In this document: positions 52,433 to 61,594 of the stretch, piece after piece
Layout of the letters: each line of letters begins with the position of its first letter
Position numbering within the stretch: position 1 is the stretch's first letter
NCBI GenBank assembly: GCA_017458145.1
Contig: JAFTGA010000001.1
Location: 1 to 64,000 of the forward strand
Reading direction: 5' to 3'
DNA length: 64,000 nt
From: Bacteroidales bacterium
GTDB lineage: Bacteria; Bacteroidota; Bacteroidia; Bacteroidales; UBA932
Notes under the pieces: generated by a model
Databases searched by the model: none
What the model was told of the DNA's origin: nothing
What the model saw: only the letters and a program-made list of their open reading frames with translations
Translations under genes and position numbers: made by a program

Positions 52433-53848
52433 ATGTTACGAAAAATCCGCATTGCCCTGGCAGCCGTCTTTTTGGTGGGAATCACCCTGCTGTTCCTGGG
52501 TATCGGCCACAACGGGTGGGGCTGGATGGCCAAGCTGCAGTTCCTGCCCTCGGCGCTTGCCCTGAATGTTGCCGTGGTCGCCGTCATCCTGCTGGCCAGT
52601 TTTGTTTTCGGGCGTATCTACTGCTCGGTCATCTGCCCGATGGGCGTGTTCCAGGACGTGGTCCTGTGGATCCGCCGCACCGGCGGCAAATGGGCCGGGA
52701 AGCGCAAGAATTTCTCCTATGTGAAGGAGCACAAGTGGGTGCGCTACGGCGTCCTGGCCCTTTCGGTCGTCTCCCTGTTCGTCAGCGGCCAGATGCTGAT
52801 CGCGCTCGTCGCCCCCTACAGCGCCTACGGCCGCATCGTCCGCAGCATTGCCGGAGCGGTCTCCGGCTCCGTCGTCCCGGCCCTGCTGGTCACGGGCCTG
52901 GTGACGCTGGCGGTCATCTTCTGCTGCGCCTGGCTCTGGGGACGCGAATACTGCAATACCGTCTGCCCCGTGGGCACGACCCTCAGCCTGGTCAGCCGCT
53001 TCTCGCTTTTCCGCCCGGTGATCGACGCGGACAAATGCAAGAACTGCAAGGCCTGCGAGCGGGGCTGCAAGGCCTCCTGCATCGACATTTCGGAGCACAG
53101 GATCGACGCCTCGCGTTGCGTCACCTGCTTCGACTGCGTGGACACCTGCAAGTTCGGTGCGCTGCACTACCGGTTCGCCTATGGGAAACAGACTCCGGTC
53201 GAGACCCGGCAGGATTCCCGCACCGCGGACGGCGGCCGGCGGGCCTTCCTCGCCACGGCGGCATTTGCTGGAGGGGCCCTCGCCGCCAGGGCGCAGGACC
53301 ATATGCACGGCGGATTCGCCGAGGTGCTGCCCAAGGAGAACCCGGAGCGCGGCACGCGCCTGGTGCCCTTCGGCGCGGGGAGCGTGAAGTCGTTCTACGA
53401 TCACTGTACCGCCTGCCAGCTCTGTGTGAGCGCCTGCCCCAACGGGGTGTTGCGCCCTTCTTCCGACTTCGGGCACTTCCTCCAGCCGCAGATGGGCTAC
53501 GAGAACGGGTATTGCCGTCCGGAGTGTACGGCCTGCAGCCAGGTCTGCCCGGCCGGCGCCATCCTCCCGGTCACGCCGGAGCAGAAACAGGCGATCCAGA
53601 TCGGCATCGCCCACGTCAACCTCGAACTCTGCTTTGCCGCACAGGGCAAAGAGAGCTGCGGCAACTGCGCCTACCACTGCCCGTCCGGCGCAATCCGGAT
53701 GGTGGAGCAGGAGGGCCTCCAGTTCAAGATCCCGGCCGTGTCCGAGGTGCACTGCATCGGCTGCGGCGCCTGCGAGAATCTGTGCCCGTCCCGCCCGGTC
53801 AGCGCCATCACCGTCCGCGGTATTTCCGTTCACCACACCAATGCATAG
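52433..53848 (+). CDS. Membrane 4Fe-4S protein, NapH-like N-terminus joined to a NapG-like ferredoxin part
   Basis: Residues about 1-190 hold four or five membrane helices with the NapH/CcoG-type cysteine motifs YCSVICPMGVFQD and YCNTVCPVGTTLS. Residues 195-245 carry two 4Fe-4S motifs (CKNCKACERGC, CVTCFDCVDTC). Then comes an internal Tat-like segment GGRRAFLATAAFAGGAL, followed by more clusters (CTACQLCVSACP, CTACSQVCP, CGNCAYHCP, CIGCGACENLCP). It looks like fused NapH and NapG, an electron conduit from quinol to an extracytoplasmic partner. ATG 52433 is preferred to TTG 52424. It is followed after 4 nt by a Tat-exported Fe-S reductase, the likely electron acceptor. Confidence 0.87.
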   Translation: MLRKIRIALAAVFLVGITLLFLGIGHNGWGWMAKLQFLPSALALNVAVVAVILLASFVFGRIYCSVICPMGVFQDVVLWIRRTGGKWAGKRKNFSYVKEHKWVRYGVLALSVVSLFVSGQMLIALVAPYSAYGRIVRSIAGAVSGSVVPALLVTGLVTLAVIFCCAWLWGREYCNTVCPVGTTLSLVSRFSLFRPVIDADKCKNCKACERGCKASCIDISEHRIDASRCVTCFDCVDTCKFGALHYRFAYGKQTPVETRQDSRTADGGRRAFLATAAFAGGALAARAQDHMHGGFAEVLPKENPERGTRLVPFGAGSVKSFYDHCTACQLCVSACPNGVLRPSSDFGHFLQPQMGYENGYCRPECTACSQVCPAGAILPVTPEQKQAIQIGIAHVNLELCFAAQGKESCGNCAYHCPSGAIRMVEQEGLQFKIPAVSEVHCIGCGACENLCPSRPVSAITVRGISVHHTNA

Positions 53849-53852
53849 CCCT

Positions 53853-55193
53853 ATGGACAGAAGAGAATTCATTAAATCCGCAGGTGTGGGCGCCGCTGCG
53901 CTCGGCGTTGCCGCCTGCGCACCCGGCGCTGCCGAAAAGGCCGTCAGCGCCTCCACATTCGCCGGCAACAAGGAACTCGAAGGCACGATGCTGCAGAACT
54001 ATCCCGGCATCGGCACCCTCGGCTACGGCTGCATGCGCTGGCCGATGGTCAAAGGGGAGGATGGCAGGAACCGCATCGACCAGGAGGAAGTCAACCGCCT
54101 GGTGGACTTTGCGCTGGCCCACGGGATCAACTATTTCGACACCTCTCCCGTGTATCTGGGCGGCGACAGCGAGCGGGCCACCTCCGTGGCGCTCAACCGC
54201 CACCCGCGCGAGACCTGGAAGATCGCGACCAAACTGTCCGTCTTCGGTCCCACTTCCTATGAGAACTGCCTGCAGATGTACCGCCGCTCGTTCGAGATCT
54301 TCAAGACCGACTATATCGACTACTACCTGCTTCATTCCATCAAGGATCTGGACGACTACAATGCCCGCTTCGGCAACAACGGCATCGTGGACTTCCTGGT
54401 TGGGGAGCGTGAAGCCGGGCGGATCAGGCACCTGGGCTTCTCCTTCCACGGCCACAAGGACGGCTTCGACCAGATGATGGCCCTGCACGACAAGTACCAC
54501 TGGGACTTCGTGCAGATCCAGATGAACTATGTGGACTGGGTGCATCCGTCCGGACGCAACACCCGGGCCGATTACCTCTACGCGGAGCTCGACAAGCGGG
54601 AAATCCCCGTCGTGATCATGGAGCCGCTGCGCGGCGGCGCCCTCGCCAACATCCCCGCTGACCTGGTGGACCGGCTCAAGGAGCGCGAGCCGCAGCGTTC
54701 CGTGGCTTCGTGGGCTTTCCGCTACGTGGGGAGCTTCCCGCGCGTGATGTGCGCCCTGAGCGGCATGACCTATATGGAGCACCTGCAGGACAACCTGGAG
54801 AACTACCTGAATTTCCAGCCGCTCTCCGAGGACGAGAAGCAGATGCTCTGGGACATCGCGGACCGGATGACCAATTATCCGCTGGTGCCCTGCACGGCCT
54901 GCCAGTACTGCATGCCCTGCCCCTATGGCATCAACATTCCGGGCATCTTCAAGTTCTATAACGACAACGTCACTGCCGGCACGTACGTCCAGAGCAAGGA
55001 GCAGGAGGGCTATGCGCGGATGCGCCGCAAGTTCCTGCTCGCCTACGACGAAGCCATCCCGACGGTCCGCCAGGCCGACCACTGCATCGCCTGCCGCCGC
55101 TGCGAGAAGGAGTGCCCGCAGAACATCCGCATCCCGGACCAGCTGCGCCGCATCGACCGGTACATCGAATCGCTCAAGCGCGAGACGCTGTAG
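53853..55193 (+). CDS. Tat-exported aldo/keto reductase with C-terminal 4Fe-4S clusters
   Basis: The N-terminus MDRREFIKSAGVGAAALGVA is a twin-arginine signal followed by AACAP, a possible lipobox. The aldo/keto barrel spans about 45-340 (YFDTSPVYLGG, ATKLSVFG, YYLLHS, MEPLRGGAL). The C-terminus has two ferredoxin-like motifs, CTACQYCMPCPYGINIP and CIACRRCEKECPQNIRIP. The open frame runs back into the previous gene, but ATG 53853 starts the Tat signal (446 aa); ATG 53841 would add four residues. Its position 4 nt after the NapH/NapG-like gene suggests it receives electrons from the quinone pool in the periplasm. Substrate unknown. Confidence 0.9.
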   Translation: MDRREFIKSAGVGAAALGVAACAPGAAEKAVSASTFAGNKELEGTMLQNYPGIGTLGYGCMRWPMVKGEDGRNRIDQEEVNRLVDFALAHGINYFDTSPVYLGGDSERATSVALNRHPRETWKIATKLSVFGPTSYENCLQMYRRSFEIFKTDYIDYYLLHSIKDLDDYNARFGNNGIVDFLVGEREAGRIRHLGFSFHGHKDGFDQMMALHDKYHWDFVQIQMNYVDWVHPSGRNTRADYLYAELDKREIPVVIMEPLRGGALANIPADLVDRLKEREPQRSVASWAFRYVGSFPRVMCALSGMTYMEHLQDNLENYLNFQPLSEDEKQMLWDIADRMTNYPLVPCTACQYCMPCPYGINIPGIFKFYNDNVTAGTYVQSKEQEGYARMRRKFLLAYDEAIPTVRQADHCIACRRCEKECPQNIRIPDQLRRIDRYIESLKRETL

Positions 55194-55201
55194 CGACGCC
55201 C

Positions 55202-55280
55202 GCTGAAACGGAAGCTGTCCCCCGAAAGCCGAAAATGCCCCTTGCGGGAAATGCTTTCGGGGGACAGTTCCGTCTTCAGC
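55202..55280. repeat. 79-bp intergenic palindromic element
   Basis: Left arm 55202-55229 (starting GCTGAAACGGAAGCTGTCCC) and right arm 55253-55280 pair over 27 positions with a single-base bulge on each side. The loop has a smaller CCC/GGG hairpin. It starts 8 nt past the reductase stop, just upstream of the alaS promoter, and might act as a terminator, though no T-run follows. The arm shares AGCT(G)TCCCCCGAAA with the trmB element. Confidence 0.85.
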
Positions 55281-55288
55281 TTCGCTGG

Positions 55289-55320
55289 TTTGCAAGAGAC
55301 GACGAAAATTGCTACTTTTG
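55289..55320 (+). promoter_or_regulatory. alaS promoter (-33 TTTG, -7 TACTTTTG)
   Basis: TTTG (55289-55292), a 20-nt spacer, and TACTTTTG (55313-55320) match the Bacteroidota consensus. The start codon is 33 nt downstream. Confidence 0.8.
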
Positions 55321-55353
55321 TAGTTCGATTTGAATTGATTAAAGAACAAAGAT

Positions 55354-57987
55354 ATGACCTCCAAGGAAATCAGACAGAAATTCCTCGACTTTTTCGCATC
55401 CAAGGGACATACCGTCGTGCCTTCCGCGCCGATGGTGGTCAAGAACGACCCGACCCTGATGTTTACCAATGCCGGCATGAACCAGTTCAAGGACATCTTC
55501 CTGGGCAATGCCAAGACCCCGTACAACCGGGCCGCGGACTCCCAGAAGTGCCTGCGCGTGAGCGGAAAGCACAACGACCTGGAAGAGGTGGGACACGACA
55601 CCTACCACCACACGATGTTCGAAATGCTGGGCAACTGGAGTTTCGGCGACTATTTCAAGACCGAGGCCATCGACTGGGCCTGGGAACTGCTGACGGAGGT
55701 CTATAAGATTGACAAGAATCTCCTCTACGCCACCGTGTTCGAGGGGGCGGCCGAAGACGGCACCACCCTGGACACCGAGGCGCAGCAGGCCTGGCGCAAG
55801 TACCTCCCCGAGGACCACATCCTGCTCGGCAACAAGCACGACAATTTCTGGGAGATGGGGGAGACCGGTCCCTGCGGCCCCTGCTCCGAGATCCATATCG
55901 ACATCCGTTCCGCTGAGGAGAAGGCCGCTTCCGGCATCCCCGGCCGTGACCTGGTGAACCAGTCCGACCCGCACGTGATCGAGATCTGGAACCTCGTCTT
56001 CATGCAGTACCAGCGGATGGCGGACGGCCATCTGGAGCCGCTCCCTGCCCGCAACATCGACACCGGAATGGGCTTCGAGCGCCTCTGCGCCGTGCTCCAG
56101 GGCAAAAACTCCAACTACGACTCCGACGTCTTCACCGGGATGCTCGCCCGCATCGGCGAGCTCTCCGGCCACAAGTACGGCGAGTCCGGCAAGACCGACG
56201 TGGCGATGCGCGTGATCGCGGACCACATCCGCGCCATCAGTTTCAGCATCGCCGACGGCCAGCTGCCCTCCAACGTCAAGGCCGGCTACGTGATCCGCCG
56301 CATCCTGCGCCGGGCCGTGCGCTACGGCTACACCTTCCTCGGCCTGGGCGAGCCCTTCCTCTGCCGGCTCGTGCAGCAGCTGGTGGATGACATGGGAGAC
56401 GCCTATCCGGAGATCGCGAAGCAGCAGAAGTTTATCGAGAGCGTGATCCGCGAGGAGGAACTGGCTTTCCTGCGCACGCTCGACCGTGGCATCCGCCTGA
56501 TGGACGAGTGCATGGAGCGCAGCCGGGACAGCAAGGTCATCGCCGGCGCCGATGCGTTCCGTCTCTACGACACCTACGGCTTCCCGATCGACCTGACGGA
56601 GCTGATCGCGGCCGAGAACGGCTTCACCGTGGACCAGAACGGCTTCCAGGCCGAACTCCAGCAGCAAAAGGACCGCGCCCGCAACGCGACGGCCAACACC
56701 TTCGGCGACTGGACGGTCTATCACGAGGGCGAAGAGGTCGAGTTCGTGGGCTTCGATACCACTGAGGTCGAAGGCGCCCGGCTGCTCAAGTCCCGCACCG
56801 TCGTCCAGAAGAACAAGGAGATGCTCCAGCTGGTCTTCGACCGCACCCCCTTCTATGGCGAGATGGGCGGCGAGATCGGCGATACGGGTATCATCGAATC
56901 GGAAGGCGGAGAACAGATCCGCATCCTGAACACCGTCAAGGAAAACAACCTCACCATCCATATCGCCGAGCGGCTGCCGCAGGACGGCACCGGCGCTTTC
57001 AAGCTGAGCGTGGACGCCCCGCGCCGCCAGCGCATCGCGAACAACCACAGCTGTACGCATCTGCTGCACCGGGCCCTGCGCGAGATCCTCGGCGCCCACG
57101 TCGAGCAGAAAGGCTCCTTCGTGGGCGACAAGGGCTTCCGCTTCGATTTCTCGCATTTCGAGAAACTTTCCGACGAGCAGCTCGCTCAGGTGGAGCGGCG
57201 TGTCAACGAACTGATCCGCAGCAACTTCCCGCTCTCCGAGAAGCGTGATGCCACGATGGAAGAAGCCCGCGGGATGGGGGCGATGGCCCTCTTCGGCGAG
57301 AAATACGGCGACCGCGTCCGCGTGGTGCGCTTCGGCCCCAGCGTGGAACTCTGCGGCGGCTGCCACACCTCCGCCACCGGCAACATCGGCTTTTTCAAGA
57401 TCACCGGCGAGTCGGCCATCGCGGCCGGTATCCGCCGCATCGAGGCCGTGACCGGCGAGCAGGCCGAAGACCTCGTACTCGGCCTGCAGGGCCTGATCAA
57501 GACGGCCCGTTCCTTCTTCAACAATGTCCCGGACCTGGCCGGCGCCATCCAGAAGATGGTCGAGGACAACGCCTCCTTCAAGAAGCAGGCGGAGGAATTC
57601 GCCCGCCAGAAGGCCGCCGACTTCGCCCGGGTGATCTCCGGGAAGGCCAGCGAGATGAACGGCATCAAGCTGATTGTCGCCGCCCGCTCCGGCCAGGATT
57701 TTGACCCGGCGATGATGCGCAATGCGGCCCTGATCCTGCAGAAGGAACTGCAGAATACCGCCGTCGTGGGCGCCTATCTGCACGACGGCAAGCCCCAGCT
57801 GATGCTGATGTACTCCGACGACCTCGTCGCCGCGGGGCGCAATGCCGGCAAGGACATCCGCGATGCCGCCAAGTCCATCCAGGGCGGCGGTGGCGGACAG
57901 CCCGGCCTGGCGACGGCAGGCGGCAAGAAGCCCGAGGGGTTGGAAGAGGCCCTTGAAGCCCTCATCGCGACGGCAACCCGCGCATAA
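55354..57987 (+). CDS. alaS: Alanyl-tRNA synthetase
   Basis: A class II synthetase of 877 aa. Motif 1 region begins [29 protein letters not shown] and [20 protein letters not shown] are the usual catalytic blocks. The editing domain has [12 protein letters not shown] and [13 protein letters not shown] with its zinc ligands, and the C-Ala domain ends [17 protein letters not shown]. Full length. It is followed after 17 nt by the LptF/G-Fmt fusion gene. Confidence 0.98.
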   Translation: MTSKEIRQKFLDFFASKGHTVVPSAPMVVKNDPTLMFTNAGMNQFKDIFLGNAKTPYNRAADSQKCLRVSGKHNDLEEVGHDTYHHTMFEMLGNWSFGDYFKTEAIDWAWELLTEVYKIDKNLLYATVFEGAAEDGTTLDTEAQQAWRKYLPEDHILLGNKHDNFWEMGETGPCGPCSEIHIDIRSAEEKAASGIPGRDLVNQSDPHVIEIWNLVFMQYQRMADGHLEPLPARNIDTGMGFERLCAVLQGKNSNYDSDVFTGMLARIGELSGHKYGESGKTDVAMRVIADHIRAISFSIADGQLPSNVKAGYVIRRILRRAVRYGYTFLGLGEPFLCRLVQQLVDDMGDAYPEIAKQQKFIESVIREEELAFLRTLDRGIRLMDECMERSRDSKVIAGADAFRLYDTYGFPIDLTELIAAENGFTVDQNGFQAELQQQKDRARNATANTFGDWTVYHEGEEVEFVGFDTTEVEGARLLKSRTVVQKNKEMLQLVFDRTPFYGEMGGEIGDTGIIESEGGEQIRILNTVKENNLTIHIAERLPQDGTGAFKLSVDAPRRQRIANNHSCTHLLHRALREILGAHVEQKGSFVGDKGFRFDFSHFEKLSDEQLAQVERRVNELIRSNFPLSEKRDATMEEARGMGAMALFGEKYGDRVRVVRFGPSVELCGGCHTSATGNIGFFKITGESAIAAGIRRIEAVTGEQAEDLVLGLQGLIKTARSFFNNVPDLAGAIQKMVEDNASFKKQAEEFARQKAADFARVISGKASEMNGIKLIVAARSGQDFDPAMMRNAALILQKELQNTAVVGAYLHDGKPQLMLMYSDDLVAAGRNAGKDIRDAAKSIQGGGGGQPGLATAGGKKPEGLEEALEALIATATRA

Positions 57988-58004
57988 ACCAATCCTCTTT
58001 CAGG

Positions 58005-60479
58005 ATGAGGAAGCTCGACCGGTATATCGTCAAGTCGTTCGTCGGACCCTTTGTCGCGATCCTGTTCGTCGTGATCTTCATCCTGATGATGCAGACCCTC
58101 TGGCTCTATATCGACGAGCTGGTGGGCAAGGGTCTCGGCCTGCGCACCATTCTGGAATTCCTGTTCTGGGGCGTGTGCAGCCTGGCGCTTCCGCTGGCCC
58201 TTCCGCTCGCCACCCTGCTGGCCTCCACGATGACCATCGGACAACTCGCCGAGCGCGGGGAGATGATGGCCATCCGGGCCGCCGGCATCTCGTTCGGACG
58301 TATCATCACCCCGCTGGCCGTCCTGGCCGTCCTGATCACCGGCGGCACCTATCTGGTCTGTTCCCGGCTGGTCCCGTACGCCTACAACCAGATCTACACC
58401 CTGCGGGACGACATCGCCCACACCAAGGATGAAATCAAGATCCCGCCGGGGACTTTCTACGACGGAATCGACGGCTACATCCTGCGTGTCGGCGACCAGG
58501 ACAAGGTGACCAAGGTACTTTACGACGTGCAGGTCTATGACCATACGGCCCACAAGGGAAATATCTCCGTGACGATGGCCGATTCGGCCGTGCTCAAGAT
58601 GTCCAAAAGCAAGGATTACCTCACCTTCTCGCTTTACAGCGGTTCCACCTACCGGGAAGACAACACCCTTCGCTACAACGACACCTCGCTGGTCCTGCAG
58701 CATATCGACTTTGCCCGGCAGGAACTGCTGATCCCGCTGAAGAACTACAGTTTCGAGAAATCCGACTCCGCCCGTTTCGACGACGTGATCAAGACCAAGC
58801 AGCAGGATGAACTCCGCGTCATGCGGGACTCCCTGCGGCATTATATGGACTCGCTGCACAATATGCGCTACGAGCAGATCCGCCGCAGCGCCGCATTCCA
58901 GCAGAACAAGCAGCTGGACACGGCCCTGCGCAATCCGGAGCGCAGCGATTTCTCCCATCCGGACTACCTCCGGTGGAAGACGCTTGCAGACAAGGCGCAG
59001 GCCTACAACCGCGCGGCGGACAATGCGATGAAACTCAGCGGCGAAGTCAGCAACTTCAAGTTTGAGTCGTACGACCAGAGTTTCAACCTGCGCCAGTCCG
59101 ACCTCGCCTTCCTGGAACGCTTCGCACAGGGGCTGGCCTGCCTGCTGCTCTTTTTCATCGGAGCGCCGATGGGGGCCCTGGTGCGCAGCAAGCGCGGCGG
59201 GCTCGGCGTCGGGCTGATCATTTCGGTGCTGTTTTTCGTACTCTACTACGTCATCAATATTTCCGGTAACAAACTGGCGCGGGACGGTGCGGTGGAGACG
59301 CCCGTCGGGGTCTTCATCTCCGCAGCCGTGATCGCGCCCCTGGGCGCCTTCCTGACTTGGAAGGCCCTCAAGGATTCAGAACTCTTCAACATGGATCAAT
59401 TCAACTCCTGGTGGCGCAAGGCCAAGAGCAAGGTCGGACGCCTGTTCCGCCCGACGCGCATTGTCTATATGGGTACGCCCGAATTCGCCGTGAAGCCGTT
59501 GGACACCCTCGTGCAGGCCGGCTACAAGGTCGTGGGCGTGGTGACCGTGGCCGACAAGCCCAGCGGGCGCGGTCTCAGGCTGGGAGAAAGCGCCGTGAAG
59601 CAGTACGCCGTGGCGCACGGCATCCCGGTCCTCCAGCCCGTGAAACTGAAGGACCCGGAATTCCTCGAAGCGCTGCGCGCCTGGAAGGCCGACCTGTTCG
59701 TGGTCGTGGCTTTCCGGATGCTCCCGGAAGAAGTCTGGTCAATGCCGCGCCTGGGGACGTTCAACCTGCACGCCGCGCTGCTCCCGCAATACCGCGGCGC
59801 CGCGCCGATCAACTGGGCCGTGATCAACGGCGAGAAGATGACCGGCGTGACCACCTTCATGATCGACAAGGACATCGACACCGGCGGCATCATTCTCCGT
59901 CAGGAATGCCGCATCCGGCCGGACGAGACGGCGGGCGAGCTGCACGACGAACTGATGGAGATCGGCTCCGAACTGGTCCTGCAGACGGTCGAGGGCCTGA
60001 TCCAGCACAATGTGGAGCTGCGTGTCCAGCGCTCCTTCATCCAGGGATCCGAGGAGCTCCGGCCCGCGCCGAAACTCACCAAAGAACTCTGCCGCATCGA
60101 CTGGTCCCGCTCCACGGACGAGGTTTATAACCTCATCCGCGGCCTGTCGCCTTATCCTGCGGCATATACGGAATTGCTCAGAGATTCCGGCTCTTCGGCC
60201 GGAATGACGACAGGTTCGGCCGGAACGGCTTCCGGCAATCCGGGTCATTCCGGGCTTGACCCGGAATCTGTTTCCCTGAAGATCTACCGGACCGAAAAAC
60301 GCCCGGACCTGCACGCGAAGCCGGGCACTGTCCTGTCAGACGGCAAGACGTATCTCGCCGTCGCCGCGGCCGACGGGGCCCTGGCCCTGACCGAGATCCA
60401 GCTTGCCGGCAAGAAGCGGATGCCGGCCGCCGAATTCCTCAAAGGTTTCCGCGACCCGCAATCCTGGCGCGCCGTTTGA
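58005..60479 (+). CDS. Fusion of LptF/LptG-family LPS export permease with methionyl-tRNA formyltransferase
   Basis: One 824-codon frame encodes two proteins. Residues 1 to about 465 are an LptF/LptG (YjgP/YjgQ) permease: MRKLDRYIVKSFVGPF, three N-terminal helices, a periplasmic beta-jellyroll region, and three C-terminal helices ending YLTW-like FLTWKALKDSELFN. After a short basic link, T484 begins a complete Fmt: RIVYMGTPEFAVKPL, FNLHAALLPQYRGAAPINW, DKDIDTGGII, and the C-terminal OB fold IQLAGKKRMPA. The codon where Fmt would start is ACG (59454-59456), so no normal start separates the parts. Residues 727-754 (DSGSSAGMTTGSAGTASGNP and following) are a palindrome-coded insert. The permease would move LPS to the Lpt bridge; Fmt formylates initiator tRNA. 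Confidence 0.88.
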   Translation: MRKLDRYIVKSFVGPFVAILFVVIFILMMQTLWLYIDELVGKGLGLRTILEFLFWGVCSLALPLALPLATLLASTMTIGQLAERGEMMAIRAAGISFGRIITPLAVLAVLITGGTYLVCSRLVPYAYNQIYTLRDDIAHTKDEIKIPPGTFYDGIDGYILRVGDQDKVTKVLYDVQVYDHTAHKGNISVTMADSAVLKMSKSKDYLTFSLYSGSTYREDNTLRYNDTSLVLQHIDFARQELLIPLKNYSFEKSDSARFDDVIKTKQQDELRVMRDSLRHYMDSLHNMRYEQIRRSAAFQQNKQLDTALRNPERSDFSHPDYLRWKTLADKAQAYNRAADNAMKLSGEVSNFKFESYDQSFNLRQSDLAFLERFAQGLACLLLFFIGAPMGALVRSKRGGLGVGLIISVLFFVLYYVINISGNKLARDGAVETPVGVFISAAVIAPLGAFLTWKALKDSELFNMDQFNSWWRKAKSKVGRLFRPTRIVYMGTPEFAVKPLDTLVQAGYKVVGVVTVADKPSGRGLRLGESAVKQYAVAHGIPVLQPVKLKDPEFLEALRAWKADLFVVVAFRMLPEEVWSMPRLGTFNLHAALLPQYRGAAPINWAVINGEKMTGVTTFMIDKDIDTGGIILRQECRIRPDETAGELHDELMEIGSELVLQTVEGLIQHNVELRVQRSFIQGSEELRPAPKLTKELCRIDWSRSTDEVYNLIRGLSPYPAAYTELLRDSGSSAGMTTGSAGTASGNPGHSGLDPESVSLKIYRTEKRPDLHAKPGTVLSDGKTYLAVAAADGALALTEIQLAGKKRMPAAEFLKGFRDPQSWRAV
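60184..60267. repeat. Three hairpins forming an in-frame insert in the fmt part
   Basis: ATTCCGGC (60184-60191)/GCCGGAAT (60198-60205), CCGGAA (60220-60225)/TTCCGG (60230-60235), and ATTCCGGG (60247-60254)/CCCGGAAT (60260-60267) are perfect inverted pairs. The reading HSGLDPES is the translation commonly seen where such palindromic repeats enter genes. CGGAACGGCTTCCGG (60221-60235) recurs exactly at 60480-60494, just after the stop codon. Confidence 0.85.
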
Positions 60480-60494
60480 CGGAACGGCTTCCGG
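60480..60494. repeat. Second copy of a 15-bp hairpin unit after the fusion gene
   Basis: CGGAACGGCTTCCGG is identical with 60221-60235 inside the gene and forms CGGAA/TTCCG around CGGC. It directly follows the stop codon. Confidence 0.7.
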
Positions 60495-60532
60495 TAAGCC
60501 TGTTTAATGGCGTGACCGTCAGGCCGCTTGCA

Positions 60533-60563
60533 TTTGTTATTTAAAGTGATTTGACTATCTTTG
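60533..60563 (+). promoter_or_regulatory. Promoter of the M23 peptidase pair (-33 TTTG, -7 TATCTTTG)
   Basis: TTTG (60533-60536), a 19-nt spacer and TATCTTTG (60556-60563). The box ends 7 nt before ATG 60571, so the mRNA would be nearly leaderless. Confidence 0.8.
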
Positions 60564-60570
60564 CATTCCT

Positions 60571-61593
60571 ATGCCGAAGTACGTTCTCAATCCCGAGACC
60601 CTGCTATACGAGGAGAAGGAAGAGCCCGGATACCTTACCCCTGTCAGGATCGTGGCGGCCACGCTGGTGGCTGCGGGTTTCGTGTTGCTGTACTTCTGGC
60701 TCTATACCTCCGTCTTCCACTGGGAGCTGCCCCGGACCGCGATGCTCAGGCGCAGGGCCGCCGAGTGGGAAGCGCGGATGGAGGTGCTCGGCAGCCGCCT
60801 GGAGCTCTACGACCGAGTGCTGACCGGCATCGAGCAGCGCGACGATGAGGTGTACCGCTCCATCTATGCCCTGGGCGAGATCCCCGAGGAGGTCAAGAAC
60901 TCCGGCCTGGGCGGCATCAACCGCTATGCCGAACTGGACCTGCTCGGCCCCCATTCCTCGTTGGGACTTTCCGTCCGCCGCCTGGACAACCTGATGAAAC
61001 GGGTATATATCCAGGACAAGGCGCTGGACGAGGTCGGGATGCTGGCCCAGGAGGCCGGCGATATGCTTACCAGCGTGCCGAACGTGCCCCCGCTGGTGCC
61101 TGATCCCAAAAAAGTGCATTTGTCCAGCGGATTCGGCTACCGTACGGATCCGGTCTACGGGGGCGTGGAGAACCATGGCGGGCAGGATCTGGCCGCCCCG
61201 TTGGGCACACCGGTCTATGCCACCGGAGACGGCACCGTCATCCAGGCCGAATTCAAGCCGAACGGCTATGGCAACCAGATCGTCATCGACCACGGTTTCG
61301 GCTACAAGACGCGGTATGCGCACCTCAGCGTGATCAAGGTCGTGACGGGAATGCGCATCAAGCGCGGGGAGCAGATCGGCAATGTGGGATCCACCGGCAA
61401 GTCCACCGGCCCGCACCTCCACTACGAGGTGCTCTACCGGGATGTCCGGGTGAATCCGAAAAATTATTTTGATCTCAGCATGTCCGTGGAAGATTACCGC
61501 GCGATGATCGACCAGCGCGCGGAAGATTCTCCGGTCGGCAAGCGCACCAGCACGACCGAGCTGCTGCGCCGCAGCAAACGGGGAGGGAAGTAG
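60571..61593 (+). CDS. M23 family metallopeptidase, membrane anchored
   Basis: A peptidoglycan endopeptidase of 340 aa. One N-terminal membrane helix (about 25-47, IVAATLVAAGFVLLYFWLY) places the rest in the periplasm. A coiled-coil region (about 60-130) precedes the LytM domain (about 190-300), which has the intact zinc site: NHGGQDLAAP (His and Asp) and HLHYEV (HxH), plus YAHLS. It is therefore predicted to be active, unlike the EnvC-like protein at 12985. A paralogue follows after 1 nt. Confidence 0.93.
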   Translation: MPKYVLNPETLLYEEKEEPGYLTPVRIVAATLVAAGFVLLYFWLYTSVFHWELPRTAMLRRRAAEWEARMEVLGSRLELYDRVLTGIEQRDDEVYRSIYALGEIPEEVKNSGLGGINRYAELDLLGPHSSLGLSVRRLDNLMKRVYIQDKALDEVGMLAQEAGDMLTSVPNVPPLVPDPKKVHLSSGFGYRTDPVYGGVENHGGQDLAAPLGTPVYATGDGTVIQAEFKPNGYGNQIVIDHGFGYKTRYAHLSVIKVVTGMRIKRGEQIGNVGSTGKSTGPHLHYEVLYRDVRVNPKNYFDLSMSVEDYRAMIDQRAEDSPVGKRTSTTELLRRSKRGGK

Positions 61594-61594
61594 G

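Noticed and set aside
59380..59480. The permease-Fmt fusion as a simple sequencing frameshift.
   Set aside because: Both domains are in the same frame with an intact linker and no stop in between, so no frameshift is needed; an erased stop codon by base error remains possible and is stated in the finding.
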